Below, piece by piece: positions 1 to 8,908 of a stretch of DNA of 64,000 nt (its first letter is position 1; each line of letters begins with the position of its first letter). The translations under genes were made by a program, and so were the position numbers. The stretch covers positions 18,784-82,783 of the forward strand of contig WYBT01000040.1 in the NCBI GenBank assembly GCA_011525785.1, written 5' to 3'. The notes under the pieces were generated by a model that saw nothing but the letters and a program-made list of their open reading frames with translations, was not told the DNA's origin and did not search any database. This stretch comes from Planctomycetaceae bacterium. Lineage in GTDB: Bacteria > Planctomycetota > UBA1135 > GCA-002686595.

Positions 1-1150
1 CGAACAGCACCGACTCGAGCGTCGGCACTGCTCGCTCGCTCGGCTGGACCTGCGCGCGCCACGCGATCCGGTTCGTGTTCATGTCGATCGCGGCGGGCCC
101 CAGCAGGAGCAGCTCCCCCGCCACGGTCGCTGGCGCGACGGCTTCGAGCAGGCTGCGATGCGTCTGCGCCGAGGCCAGGCGCACGAAGTTGAAGCTGCCG
201 TCCGCGTTCGCCGAGCGCACTTGGGCGAGCACGGGCGTGAGGTCGTCGTCGCGCAGTGCGCCGACCCACTCGCCCTTGACCCAGGCCGGCAAGCGCAGCA
301 GCGCCGGGCTCCAACCGAGCGGCTGCACCCGATCTTCGCGCCACTGCGAATAGCCCAGCCCCAGCACGGTGATGTCGAACTTCGAGCTCTGGACCAGCAG
401 CGGGCCCTCGAGCTGCACGAAGCACTCGGAGGGAAAGGCCGCGAGCTGCGGCGAGGACTTCGAGCCCGCCTCGCGCAGCTCGCCCACCGCCGCACGCTCG
501 CGCCGCGCGCCGCTCTGCGCATTGACTCTGCGCAAGAAGCGAACGCCGCCGTCGTCTTCGAGCACCAGCAGGTCGTCGGCGCCGAGCACGGGACCGCCCA
601 GGTACACGCCCTCCGCGCGCCACGTGGAGGTCGGCCGCACGAGCGCGTGCTTGAAGAGCCCGTCGCGACTGGCGATGTACACGCCCGACTCGCTCGCGAG
701 CGGCGCAGCGCAACCCTGCGCGCGGTGCGTCCACAGCGGGCGCAGCACGCCGTCGCGAGCGCGCACGGCCGTGATCTCATCGGGAGTGCTGCGGTACACG
801 AGCGCGCCGTCCCAGACCGCGGGCTCGAGCGGCAGCGGCGTTCGCGCGACGAGCGGCCGCGCGAGCGCTCGTCCGCTGGCGAGATCGAGGACGTGCAGCT
901 CGCGCTGCGCGTCCGACCTCCGAACGCCCACGTACACCGCGCCGTCCCAGACGCGCGGCTCGCCTTCGATCGCACCCTCGAACTCGCGCGACCACGCGAC
1001 CTCGATCGGCGCGCGCACCGACGTCGCGCGGGCCGCGCCGCTGCGCGACACGCCGCCGCCGGCGGTGACCCACGCGTCGACGGGAGCGAGGAAGCGCTCG
1101 GGAAGCGGCGGGGCCTGGGCGAGCACGAGGAGCGCGGCGAGCGTGGGCAT
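1..1150 (-). CDS. PQQ-like beta-propeller secreted protein, C-terminus cut by window edge
   Basis: An open minus-strand frame runs from an ATG at 1150 off the left edge, giving 383 complete codons. The N-terminus MPTLAALLVLAQAPPLPERF looks like a short signal peptide. The body has repeated blade-like strands of the type WDGAVYVGV...LHVLDLASGRAL and WDGALVYRS...ITAVRARDGVL, which is the pattern of PQQ-binding-like (BamB-type) propellers: hydrophobic strand, then 'D...G' and a turn. No catalytic residues are evident. It could be a BamB-like scaffold or a secreted PQQ-repeat protein; I cannot tell which. It points the same way as the next two minus-strand genes but is 212 bases downstream of the nearest. 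The start is uncertain because the frame stays open upstream, but 1150 places the hydrophobic stretch correctly. Confidence 0.7.
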   Translation of the reverse strand, partial: MPTLAALLVLAQAPPLPERFLAPVDAWVTAGGGVSRSGAARATSVRAPIEVAWSREFEGAIEGEPRVWDGAVYVGVRRSDAQRELHVLDLASGRALARPLVARTPLPLEPAVWDGALVYRSTPDEITAVRARDGVLRPLWTHRAQGCAAPLASESGVYIASRDGLFKHALVRPTSTWRAEGVYLGGPVLGADDLLVLEDDGGVRFLRRVNAQSGARRERAAVGELREAGSKSSPQLAAFPSECFVQLEGPLLVQSSKFDITVLGLGYSQWREDRVQPLGWSPALLRLPAWVKGEWVGALRDDDLTPVLAQVRSANADGSFNFVRLASAQTHRSLLEAVAPATVAGELLLLGPAAIDMNTNRIAWRAQVQPSERAVPTLESVLF

Positions 1151-1362
1151 TCGCTGGAGATTAGCGGCCGCGCTCGCTCCGCAGGATCGCTCCGCCAGCG
1201 ATTCACCGAGGCGACGAGAGCTCGCGAGCCACGGGGCCGGGCCGCGGGGCGAGAGCGCCGCGCTCGCGCAGCTAACGCAGGGGCTCCGCCTACCGACCTT
1301 GTCGCGAGCGAGCTTCCGATCTCGCCGCGGCTAGACACTCCGAACAGCTCCAGGACCGACCG

Positions 1363-4014
1363 TCAGGGGCAGGTCGTGAAGAACAGCGCATCGGTCAGCC
1401 CGGTCGTGCTCGGGCTGGCGGGATCGCGCGACCAGTACTGGCAGTAGATGCGCGCACCGGGAGCGATCCCTTGGCCGGACATGTAGCTGGCGTTGAAGTG
1501 GAACGAGTACGCGCCGCTGCAGTCGTCGGGAGGCGCATTGCCGCCGCTGGACTGCGCCGGCGTGCGGATCGTCGGCGCCTGCACGCACAGCGTGCCGCCT
1601 TGGAAGGGCGCGGCGTTCGGCGCGAAGCCCCAGAACAGGATCCCGCTCTTGTTGTTGATGACGTTGCTCGCCTTGACGCGCAGGCTGTTGGAGGCGATCG
1701 AGCTCGAACCCGTCGAGAAGATGCTCGGCGTGCAGCCCTGGCTGTTGACCTTGGCCGTGCAGTAGCTCGCGGGCGGACACGGACAGGCCGCACCCCACTT
1801 CGCGAAGAACAGCGACGGCTTGCCGCCAGCGCTCGTGAACGCGCCGCCCGCGAACAGCGCCGGCCCACTGCCGTCGTCGTAGACCTGGAGCGCGCGGACG
1901 CGAGCATCGGTGCCCGCGCCGAGCGCCGACCACTGCGCGCCGTCCCAACGCGCGATGTGGTTCACGAGCACGCCGCCCGCGGTCGTGAAGTCGCCGCCGG
2001 CGTAGAGCGCGGGGCCCAGCCCATCGTCGAACACGCACAGCGCGCGCACGGTGTCGTCGCAGCCCGCTCCGAGCGCGGACCACGCCACGCCGTCCCAGCG
2101 CGCGATGCGATTGACCAGAACGCCGCCCGCCATCACGAACTCGCCCGCGACGAACAATGCTTTTCCGCTGCCGTCGTCGAACTCCGCCAGGGCGAGCACA
2201 TCGCCGCTCAAGCCGCCACCGACTGGGGCGAAGCTCGCTCCGTCCCAGCTCGCGAGTCGGCTCGCGGGCACGCCGCCAGCGAGCGAGAAGTCGCCGCCGA
2301 CATACAAGAGTGGCGCGCCGCTGACGGAGGACGTGCACAAGGCCCTCGCCGCCTGGTCGAGACCCGAGCCGAGCGGGTTCCAGGTGAGGCCGTTCCAACG
2401 GGCGATGCGATTGCCGATCGCGCCGATGCTCTGATCGAACGTGCCCGCGGCATAGAGGCGTTCGGAGCTGCCCGATCCGAAGACCTCGAGCGCCAGGACC
2501 TCGCGCCCCGGTCCGCTGTGCACTCCGGCGCCCAGCGCGTGCCACGCCGAGCCGTCCCAGCGGCCGACTTTGTTGACCTGCACGCCGCCGGCGAACAGGA
2601 AGCGACCGCCTACGTGCAGCGACGGCGCGCCGCCGCCCGCGCCCCACACCTTGAAGGCGTGCGCGGGACCGCCGGGCGGCATCGAGCCCGCGACGTCGCT
2701 GAACGTCGAACCGTTCCAACGGCAGACGCCGTACACCGACGAACTAGCCGCCCGCGCGAAGTCGCCGCCGACGTACAGCTCCGCGCCGCCGCCTGAGTCG
2801 TAGACGCCCAGCGAGACGACCTGATCATCCACGCTGTTCGGAACGCTGAACGTGCTCCAAGCCGCGCCGTCCCAGCGCGCGAGGTAGTCCGCGGGCGCCG
2901 CGCCAATCTTCCGGAAGGCGCCTCCGGCGCACAGTTCCTCGCCTGCGCCGGAGTCGAACACCGCGAGCGACGAGACCTCGTTGTCGGGTTGGTCCGCCGG
3001 GGCCGGCGCACTCCAAGCGACACCGTCCCAGCGCATGAGCCTCGTCAGTGCGCCCGAGAACAAGAACGTGCCGCCGGCGTAGAGACGTGGGACGCCAGCG
3101 CCCTCGTCGAAGCTCGCGAGCGAGTACGCGCTGCCCGTTACGAGGGCGCCGACTTGACTCCAGGACGAGCCGTTCCAGCGCTCGACGCCCCCGGACAGGC
3201 GACTGACGTACAGCGCCGTGCCGCTGCCGTCATCGTGGGCCGCGAGCGCAGCTGCGGGCTGCGAGAAGAACGTCCCGCCGAAGGAGGTCCAGGAGCTGCC
3301 GTCCCAGCGCGCGACATGCTCGAGAGCCGTCGTCGCTCCCACCTGTGTGAAATCGCCGGCGGCGTAGAGCTGAGTCCCCGAGCCGTCGTCGTACGTGAGC
3401 AGTGCGCGCACGGGGTTGTTCGCTCCGGCGCCGCCGACTTGGGACCATGAGCTACCGTTCCACTTGGCTAGGTTCGAGACATTCATCCCACCTGCGTCAT
3501 CGAACCAACCGCCGGCAAAAAGCTCGGGGCCGGCGCCGCCATCGAACACCGCCAGCGCGTGAACGTCCGTGAACTCAGGCCCACCTTGCAGGTTCAGCCC
3601 GCCGCCCACGTCCGACCACGCCACGCCATTCCACTTCGCGATGTTCGTGACCGCGACGCCGCCCGCCGAAGTGAAGCTGCCCGCAGCGTAGAGCGCTGGC
3701 CCTCCGCCGTCGTCGAAGACGCACAGCGACGACACGTGGGTCAGCGCGCCGCCGGCGACACCGGCGCCGAGCGACGACCACGAGGCGCCGTCCCAGCGCG
3801 CGATGTGGTTCGCGACGGCGGGCCCTGCGGTCTTGAAGCGCCCGGCGACGTACAGCGCAGGACCGCTGCCATCGTCGAACACCACCTGCGCCAAGACGGA
3901 ATTGCTGACGCCTGCGCCACTGAACCCGCTCGCCCATTCGAAGCACTGGGCGAGGCTCGTACCGGACGCGGCGACCAGCGCCAGCAGCGCGGCCACGAAT
4001 CGTCGACTGCGCAT
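1363..4014 (-). CDS. Secreted 14-repeat propeller-like protein with a shared C-terminal domain
   Basis: The protein has 883 residues. A signal peptide (MRSRRFVAALLALVAASG, cleaved near AQC) is followed by about 14 tandem repeats of roughly 42-59 residues. Each repeat has the pattern V.AL.VFDDGSGPALY.GG.F..AGG...N.IARWDG..WS.LG.G. The pattern resembles Kelch/Rax2-like or galactose-oxidase-like surface propellers. The last ~145 residues are a cysteine-containing domain (PASYCTAKVNSQGCTPS ... QYWSRDP ... FFTTCP) that recurs in two other proteins of this window (17812-19611 and 57531-58943). The start at 4014 rather than the in-frame ATG at 4035 is fixed by AAGGAAGG 6 bases upstream. Role unknown; probably a cell-surface or exported protein. 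Some repeats are shortened (repeat 5), as in a decaying array. Confidence 0.85.
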   Translation of the reverse strand: MRSRRFVAALLALVAASGTSLAQCFEWASGFSGAGVSNSVLAQVVFDDGSGPALYVAGRFKTAGPAVANHIARWDGASWSSLGAGVAGGALTHVSSLCVFDDGGGPALYAAGSFTSAGGVAVTNIAKWNGVAWSDVGGGLNLQGGPEFTDVHALAVFDGGAGPELFAGGWFDDAGGMNVSNLAKWNGSSWSQVGGAGANNPVRALLTYDDGSGTQLYAAGDFTQVGATTALEHVARWDGSSWTSFGGTFFSQPAAALAAHDDGSGTALYVSRLSGGVERWNGSSWSQVGALVTGSAYSLASFDEGAGVPRLYAGGTFLFSGALTRLMRWDGVAWSAPAPADQPDNEVSSLAVFDSGAGEELCAGGAFRKIGAAPADYLARWDGAAWSTFSVPNSVDDQVVSLGVYDSGGGAELYVGGDFARAASSSVYGVCRWNGSTFSDVAGSMPPGGPAHAFKVWGAGGGAPSLHVGGRFLFAGGVQVNKVGRWDGSAWHALGAGVHSGPGREVLALEVFGSGSSERLYAAGTFDQSIGAIGNRIARWNGLTWNPLGSGLDQAARALCTSSVSGAPLLYVGGDFSLAGGVPASRLASWDGASFAPVGGGLSGDVLALAEFDDGSGKALFVAGEFVMAGGVLVNRIARWDGVAWSALGAGCDDTVRALCVFDDGLGPALYAGGDFTTAGGVLVNHIARWDGAQWSALGAGTDARVRALQVYDDGSGPALFAGGAFTSAGGKPSLFFAKWGAACPCPPASYCTAKVNSQGCTPSIFSTGSSSIASNSLRVKASNVINNKSGILFWGFAPNAAPFQGGTLCVQAPTIRTPAQSSGGNAPPDDCSGAYSFHFNASYMSGQGIAPGARIYCQYWSRDPASPSTTGLTDALFFTTCP

Positions 4015-4020
4015 GGACAG

Positions 4021-4028
4021 CCTTCCTT
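4021..4028 (-). promoter_or_regulatory. Strong ribosome binding site choosing start 4014
   Basis: The minus strand reads AAGGAAGG, then 6 bases, then ATG at 4014. The alternative ATG at 4035 lies upstream of this site, so the shorter protein with the cleaner signal peptide is the likely product. Confidence 0.7.
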
Positions 4029-4258
4029 GAAACAACCGTGGACGATGGGCCCGGCCGCTCTCGAGCTCGCACCGCTGTGAAATCGAGGCTGGCGCCGACG
4101 AAGGAAAGCGGAGCGGCGAGTCAGTCTGACCTTCCGCTGCGCTGACGAGCGTGCAGTGCGCCCCGCGGATATGGATGCCACGGCGCTCGCGATCTGGCCT
4201 TGATTCTCGTTTTTAGTTGAGTCGCTCCGGAACACGGCCGGACGCGCCCGCACGATCG

Positions 4259-5866
4259 TCAGGGCAGAACCACCAGCGAGATCGGATTCGACAGCGCGCG
4301 GCCCAACGGGGCTGCACTCGAGTCAGTGAGGCACTGGAAAGCGAAGGTCGCGCCCACCAGCGAAGGCGAGAGGCCGACGCGGCGCTGCAGGACGAAGGGC
4401 TGCGCGGCGCCGAGCGGGAGCCAGACCTCGCCGACGATGCGGGCGCGCTGCAGACCGAACTCGCCGAACGGCGTGGCCTGCGCAGCGCCGAGCGGCGAGC
4501 GCGACATGAGCAGCAGCGAATGCGCTCCTGGCGCGCCGGAGATCTCGAAGTCGAGCACGGCGCCGAGTCTCGGCGTCCCGTGCAGCGCGAGCGTCTCGAA
4601 CTCCAGCGCGCCCATGTCGCTCGCGAGAACCGTGTCGAGATCGCCATCGACGTTCCGCGGCCGACCCGCGAGGTCGAGGCTCGTCAGCGCCTGCGGACCA
4701 CCGCGGTCGATGCACGGGCTGCCCCAGCGCAGTCGATAGTCGTGGGCGTCGGCGTCGACGAACTGCGGATCGGCAGCGATGCAGGTGGGGCTGCCGGCGA
4801 ACTCACCGTTGGCGCTGCACGACCAGCTCGCGCCAAGTTGCAGCCCGGGGAGGTCGAGCGTGTGTCCAGCGAAGATCGAGTTCGCGATGCTCCCGCCCTG
4901 CCACGCGCCGTCGAGGCGAAAGCCGCCGAGCTGATTGCGAGCGAGCGTGCAGCCATCCAGGCGCGTGACTCCTCCGCCAGGAGTTCCCGACGTGGCCCAG
5001 ACTCCGTAACCGAGGTTGTCGGCGATCAAGCTGTCGAACAGGTCGACCTCCGCCGTGCCGTAGAAGCTGCCGTTGATCGCCTGGACTCCGTGTCCGCCGC
5101 AGTGCGTGAAGCGCGAGCGTGTCACGCGGGCTCGCACGCTGCTGTTGACGGCGGACTCCAGGCGCAGCGCATCGCCCGCGCAGCCGCTCACTCGCACGTC
5201 GACCAGTTCGACTCGCGCGTCGGCCTGCGCGAAGAACTCGGCGTACGCGTTCACCGATACGCCGTGCTCTCCGCAGCTGCGGATCTCGACGCGCTCCAAG
5301 CGCGGCGCGGCGCCCGCGCCACTGCCGAAGTCGGTGGCGACGGCGTCGACCCCCACCCCGCTGAACTGCGCGCCCTCGATCACGAGGTCGCGGAACGACG
5401 GCGCGGCCGGGCCGAAGTCAGCCGCCACAACGCTCAGCGGGTAGCCCGCGCCGATCAGTCGCAGTCCCCGCGCGCCGCTGTTCGCATCGAAGCGCCAACC
5501 GTTCGTCGGACTGGAGTAGTAGGTCAGGAGCAGCTGCGAGCCCAGCGCGTCGAGCGTGGTGGCGCTCGCGCCGCCGTCGCCCACGAGCAGCACTCCCGGC
5601 GGCGGCCGCAGCGGGAAGCTCTCGCCGCTGAGCGGCGAGTACACGCCCGGAGCGATATGGATCGTGTGCTCGCCGGGAGGCTGCCCGGAGAGCACTTGAA
5701 CGGCGTGGGAGATCGTGCGCCAAGCGCTCACGGGCGAACTCCCGCTGTGCGCATCGTTTCCGAGCGCGACATCGACGTACCAATCCGCAGCCGAAGCAGT
5801 CGAGACCAGACTCAGCACGGCCAACAACCCCACAGCGCGCCGAACGCCAGCTCCACTCGTGTTCAT
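4259..5866 (-). CDS. Secreted right-handed beta-helix protein, choice-of-anchor Q type
   Basis: The protein has 535 residues. The ATG at 5866 is preceded on the minus strand by GAGG with 5 bases between. A signal peptide (GLLAVLSLVSTASA) precedes ADWYVDVALGNDAHSGSSP, the typical opening of DUF1565/polysaccharide-lyase-like parallel beta-helix proteins ('YV....GND...G....P..TI..A'). The middle holds helix rungs with repeated 'V.SG..DALRLE', 'HGV', 'LADNLGYGV' and 'L.RNQLGGF'. The section AADPQFVDADAHDYRLRWGS followed by PCIDRG and GALEFE matches the choice-of-anchor Q ending of exported proteins in planctomycetes and other bacteria. A final sandwich-like stretch of ~120 residues follows. It is probably a surface-attached carbohydrate-binding or structural protein; no lyase active site was identified. 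Confidence 0.85.
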   Translation of the reverse strand: MNTSGAGVRRAVGLLAVLSLVSTASAADWYVDVALGNDAHSGSSPVSAWRTISHAVQVLSGQPPGEHTIHIAPGVYSPLSGESFPLRPPPGVLLVGDGGASATTLDALGSQLLLTYYSSPTNGWRFDANSGARGLRLIGAGYPLSVVAADFGPAAPSFRDLVIEGAQFSGVGVDAVATDFGSGAGAAPRLERVEIRSCGEHGVSVNAYAEFFAQADARVELVDVRVSGCAGDALRLESAVNSSVRARVTRSRFTHCGGHGVQAINGSFYGTAEVDLFDSLIADNLGYGVWATSGTPGGGVTRLDGCTLARNQLGGFRLDGAWQGGSIANSIFAGHTLDLPGLQLGASWSCSANGEFAGSPTCIAADPQFVDADAHDYRLRWGSPCIDRGGPQALTSLDLAGRPRNVDGDLDTVLASDMGALEFETLALHGTPRLGAVLDFEISGAPGAHSLLLMSRSPLGAAQATPFGEFGLQRARIVGEVWLPLGAAQPFVLQRRVGLSPSLVGATFAFQCLTDSSAAPLGRALSNPISLVVLP

Positions 5867-6010
5867 CGTTACCTCGTGCGATGGTGAACACCGCGTCATC
5901 GACTCGACGCGCACTCTGGGCGCGAGCGCGCAGCCGCTCCAGGCGCAGCAGTCCGCACGGCGCTCGCACCTTCTCCGTACAAGCAGCGCCAGCGCGCTAC
6001 CTTGGCGGGT

Positions 6011-8842
6011 ATGGCGGATCAGCCCACCAGCGACAGCGGCGCGCTCGACGAACTCGTCGCGCAGGCGCTCGATGCGATCGAAGACGACGGCGAGGCCGGG
6101 CTCGAACGCGTGTACGCGGCGCATCCACAGCTCGCGGACATGCTGCGCGTGCGCATCGAAGCGCTGCGAGCCGCTGGACTGCTCGAGTTGCCGGGCGACG
6201 CCGCGCCCGAGCGCCTGGGGCCGTTCAAGCTGCTCGAACAGCTCGGCGCCGGCGGCATGGGCGTCGTGTACCGCGCGCTGCAAGAGGACCTCGGCCGCGA
6301 GGTCGCGCTGAAGGTCATCCGCCCCGAGCAGGTCTACTTCCCCGGCGCGCGCAAGCGCTTCCGGCGCGAGGTCGAGATCATCGCCAGCCTGCAGCACCCC
6401 GGCATCGTGCCGATCCACACCGTGGGCGAAGCGGGCGGCGTGCCGTACTTCGCGATGGACCTGCTGCGCGGCGAGACGCTCGGCGCCGTGCTCGAGCGAC
6501 TTGTGGGCCGCGAGCCGGCGACGCTCACCGGCCGCGACCTCGCGCCCGGCGGCGCGGGCGGCACGTACTTGTTCGAGGGCTCGTGGGAGACCGCTTGCGC
6601 GCGCGTCATCGCGCAGGTCGCTCAAGCGCTCGACTACGCGCACCAACGCGGCGTCGTGCACCGCGACATCAAGCCGTCGAACGTGCTGATCACCAGCGGT
6701 CCCGCCAGCCGCGCCGTGCTGCTCGACTTCGGACTCGCCGCATCAAAGTCGACCGGCGACCTCACGCGCACGGGCACGTTGATGGGCTCCCTGCGCTACA
6801 TGGCGCCCGAGCAAGTCAGCGGCGCGAGCGATGCGATCGGCCCGCACACCGACGTGTACTCGCTGGGTGCGACGCTGTACGAGCTGCTCACGCTGCGCCC
6901 GGTGATCGCGGGCGAAACGCAGACCGAGATCCTGATGGGCGTGTCGCGCGGCGCCGAGCGCAAGCCGCGCGAGCTCAATCCGCGCATCGCGTTGGAGCTG
7001 GAGACCGTGTGCTTGACGGCGCTCGAGCTCGAGCCGCAGCGCCGCTACGCCAGCGCGGCCGACTTCGCGCGCGACCTCGAGGCCGTGCTGGCCAACCGCC
7101 CGATCGAGGCGCGGCGCGCGAGCCTGATGCGGCGCGCGGCGCTGTTCGTGCGGCGCAATCCGATGCGCGCTGCGGCGCTGGCGCTGGGAGCGCTGCTCGT
7201 CGTCGGCGGCCCGGCGCTGTACGCGTGGCAAGAGCGCCGCGCGAGCAAGGTCGTCGCCGCGCAACGCGACCGCGCTGAGCGCAACGCCGCGCGAGCGCGC
7301 ACGGCCGTCGAGCGCATGCTCACGCGCGTCGGCGATCTCGACCTGCGTTTCGTGCCGCAGGCCGAGCCCGTGCGCCGAGCCGTGCTGGAAGACGCGATCG
7401 TGTTGCTCGAGGAATTCGCCGCCGACAACAGCGACGACGTGTCGTCGCGGCTGGAGGTCGCGCGCGCGCAGGCGCGGCTGGGCTCGCTGCTCACCGAACT
7501 GGGGCGCGCGAGCGAAGCGGCGGAAGCCTTCGTCAAGGCCATCGCCTCGATGCGCGCGCTGCGCGACGCGGGCCACTCCGACGAACAGCTCGCCGCCGAC
7601 CTCGCCGACTCCCAGCTGGCCTGCGCTGATTCGTGGATCACCGCGGGCCACGAGTCGCGCGCGCTGGAGCTGCTCGACGCGGCGGTGCTCGAGTTCGAAC
7701 GCCCCGGCGCCAGCGCGGGCGATCGCGCCTCCGCGATTCGAGCGCTGCAACTGCGCGGCAAGGTGCTGCTGGGCGCGGGAAAGCTCGACGAGGCGCGCGC
7801 GGCCTTCGAGCGTGCAACGCGCGACGGCGACGCGCTGCTCGCACAAGCGCCGAGTTCGCGAACGGTGCAACGCTTCGTGTTCGCGGCGTGGAACGAGCTG
7901 GGCATCGCGCTGCTCCAGCGCTTCACCCCCGAGGGCCAGGGCAACGCCCAGGCCGAGGACGCGCTGGTGCGCGCGATCGCGATCGGCGAGGCCATGGTCG
8001 CCGCCGCGCCGCAGGACCATCTGGCCCGCCATGAACTGATCAGCACGCGCAACAACTACGCGGGCGCGTTGCGCCGGCGAGCGGAGTTCGCCGCCGCGCG
8101 CGAGGTGTACGAGCAGGCGCTGAAGGAGTCCGAGGGGCTCGCGGCCAGCTTCCCCAGCACGCTCAAGTACAAGCTCGACGTCGCCATCGTGCTCAACCAG
8201 CTCGGCCTGTCGCACGACATCGAGGGCGCTGTGCAGCTCGCCGAGCCGTACTACCAACGCGCGCACAAGCTGCTGGGCGAGCTGGCGAACGCCGCGCCGC
8301 ACGACGCGCGGCTGTGGCACATGCTCGGCATCACCTGCGAAAACCTGGGCGCTCCGGCGCTCGCGCGCGGCGACGTCGACCGCGCCGTGGAGCTGTTGCA
8401 CGCTTCGATCGAGGCCAGCGCGCGCGCGCTCGAACTGGCGCCCGACAACGACGAGTTCATCGGCTCGCAGCTGATCCACTGCCGCAGACTGTTCTTCGCG
8501 CTGCTCGACGACGGACGGCTGGTCGAAGCGGTCGAGGCCGCCGAACTCGGTCCGCGCGAGCTGCCGAACAGCTACCGTTCGTGGGCGCGCGGCGCGGTGC
8601 TGCTGGCGACGGCGTTCGAGCGTCTGCGCAGCGACGGCAACGTCGAGCCCGACGTCGCGGAGGAGCGGGCGGTGCGCTGCGGCGAGCGCGCGGTCGCCAT
8701 GATGCGCAAGGCCATCGAGCTGGGCGTTCCGGGCGTCAGCGACCTGCGCCGGGCGAAGGACTTCGCCCCGCTGCACGGCTTCGAGCCCTTCGAGCGCCTG
8801 GCCGACGAGATCGCCGGCGCGCCCAAGCCGGCGTCGCAGTGA
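6011..8842 (+). CDS. Transmembrane Ser/Thr protein kinase with TPR-like sensor region
   Basis: The protein has 943 residues. An N-terminal helical segment (1-65) is followed by a Hanks-type kinase domain at about 71-355. It has glycine loop GAGGMGVVYRA, Lys in ALKVI, catalytic HRDIKPSNVLI near 217, DFG near 239 and MAPEQ in the activation segment, so it should be active. An extra ~30-residue insertion rich in Gly lies between the hinge region and helix E. One membrane helix (ALALGALLVVGGPALYAW, ~384-406) leads into ~530 residues of helical TPR-like repeats, which would face the periplasm and sense or scaffold proteins. This is the standard planctomycete receptor-kinase layout. The ATG at 6011 is preferred over TTG at 6002. 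It is divergent from 5866, with 144 bases between for both promoters. Substrate unknown. Confidence 0.92.
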   Translation: MADQPTSDSGALDELVAQALDAIEDDGEAGLERVYAAHPQLADMLRVRIEALRAAGLLELPGDAAPERLGPFKLLEQLGAGGMGVVYRALQEDLGREVALKVIRPEQVYFPGARKRFRREVEIIASLQHPGIVPIHTVGEAGGVPYFAMDLLRGETLGAVLERLVGREPATLTGRDLAPGGAGGTYLFEGSWETACARVIAQVAQALDYAHQRGVVHRDIKPSNVLITSGPASRAVLLDFGLAASKSTGDLTRTGTLMGSLRYMAPEQVSGASDAIGPHTDVYSLGATLYELLTLRPVIAGETQTEILMGVSRGAERKPRELNPRIALELETVCLTALELEPQRRYASAADFARDLEAVLANRPIEARRASLMRRAALFVRRNPMRAAALALGALLVVGGPALYAWQERRASKVVAAQRDRAERNAARARTAVERMLTRVGDLDLRFVPQAEPVRRAVLEDAIVLLEEFAADNSDDVSSRLEVARAQARLGSLLTELGRASEAAEAFVKAIASMRALRDAGHSDEQLAADLADSQLACADSWITAGHESRALELLDAAVLEFERPGASAGDRASAIRALQLRGKVLLGAGKLDEARAAFERATRDGDALLAQAPSSRTVQRFVFAAWNELGIALLQRFTPEGQGNAQAEDALVRAIAIGEAMVAAAPQDHLARHELISTRNNYAGALRRRAEFAAAREVYEQALKESEGLAASFPSTLKYKLDVAIVLNQLGLSHDIEGAVQLAEPYYQRAHKLLGELANAAPHDARLWHMLGITCENLGAPALARGDVDRAVELLHASIEASARALELAPDNDEFIGSQLIHCRRLFFALLDDGRLVEAVEAAELGPRELPNSYRSWARGAVLLATAFERLRSDGNVEPDVAEERAVRCGERAVAMMRKAIELGVPGVSDLRRAKDFAPLHGFEPFERLADEIAGAPKPASQ

Positions 8843-8908
8843 CGTCGCGCGCTCAGTAACGTGTCGCGCTCCCCCGCCAGCCCTCTCCAAGCGCCCCCGC
8901 GACCCACG

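Noticed and set aside
4205..4250. Possible terminator TCCGG...CCGGA near an AT-rich spot
   Set aside because: The stem is only 5 bp and the T run is on the wrong side for the minus-strand genes.
4217..5887. Long plus-strand frame opposite the beta-helix gene
   Set aside because: Arg/Ala/Gln/His-rich shadow of a GC-rich gene; the minus strand has signal peptide, ribosome site and family motifs.
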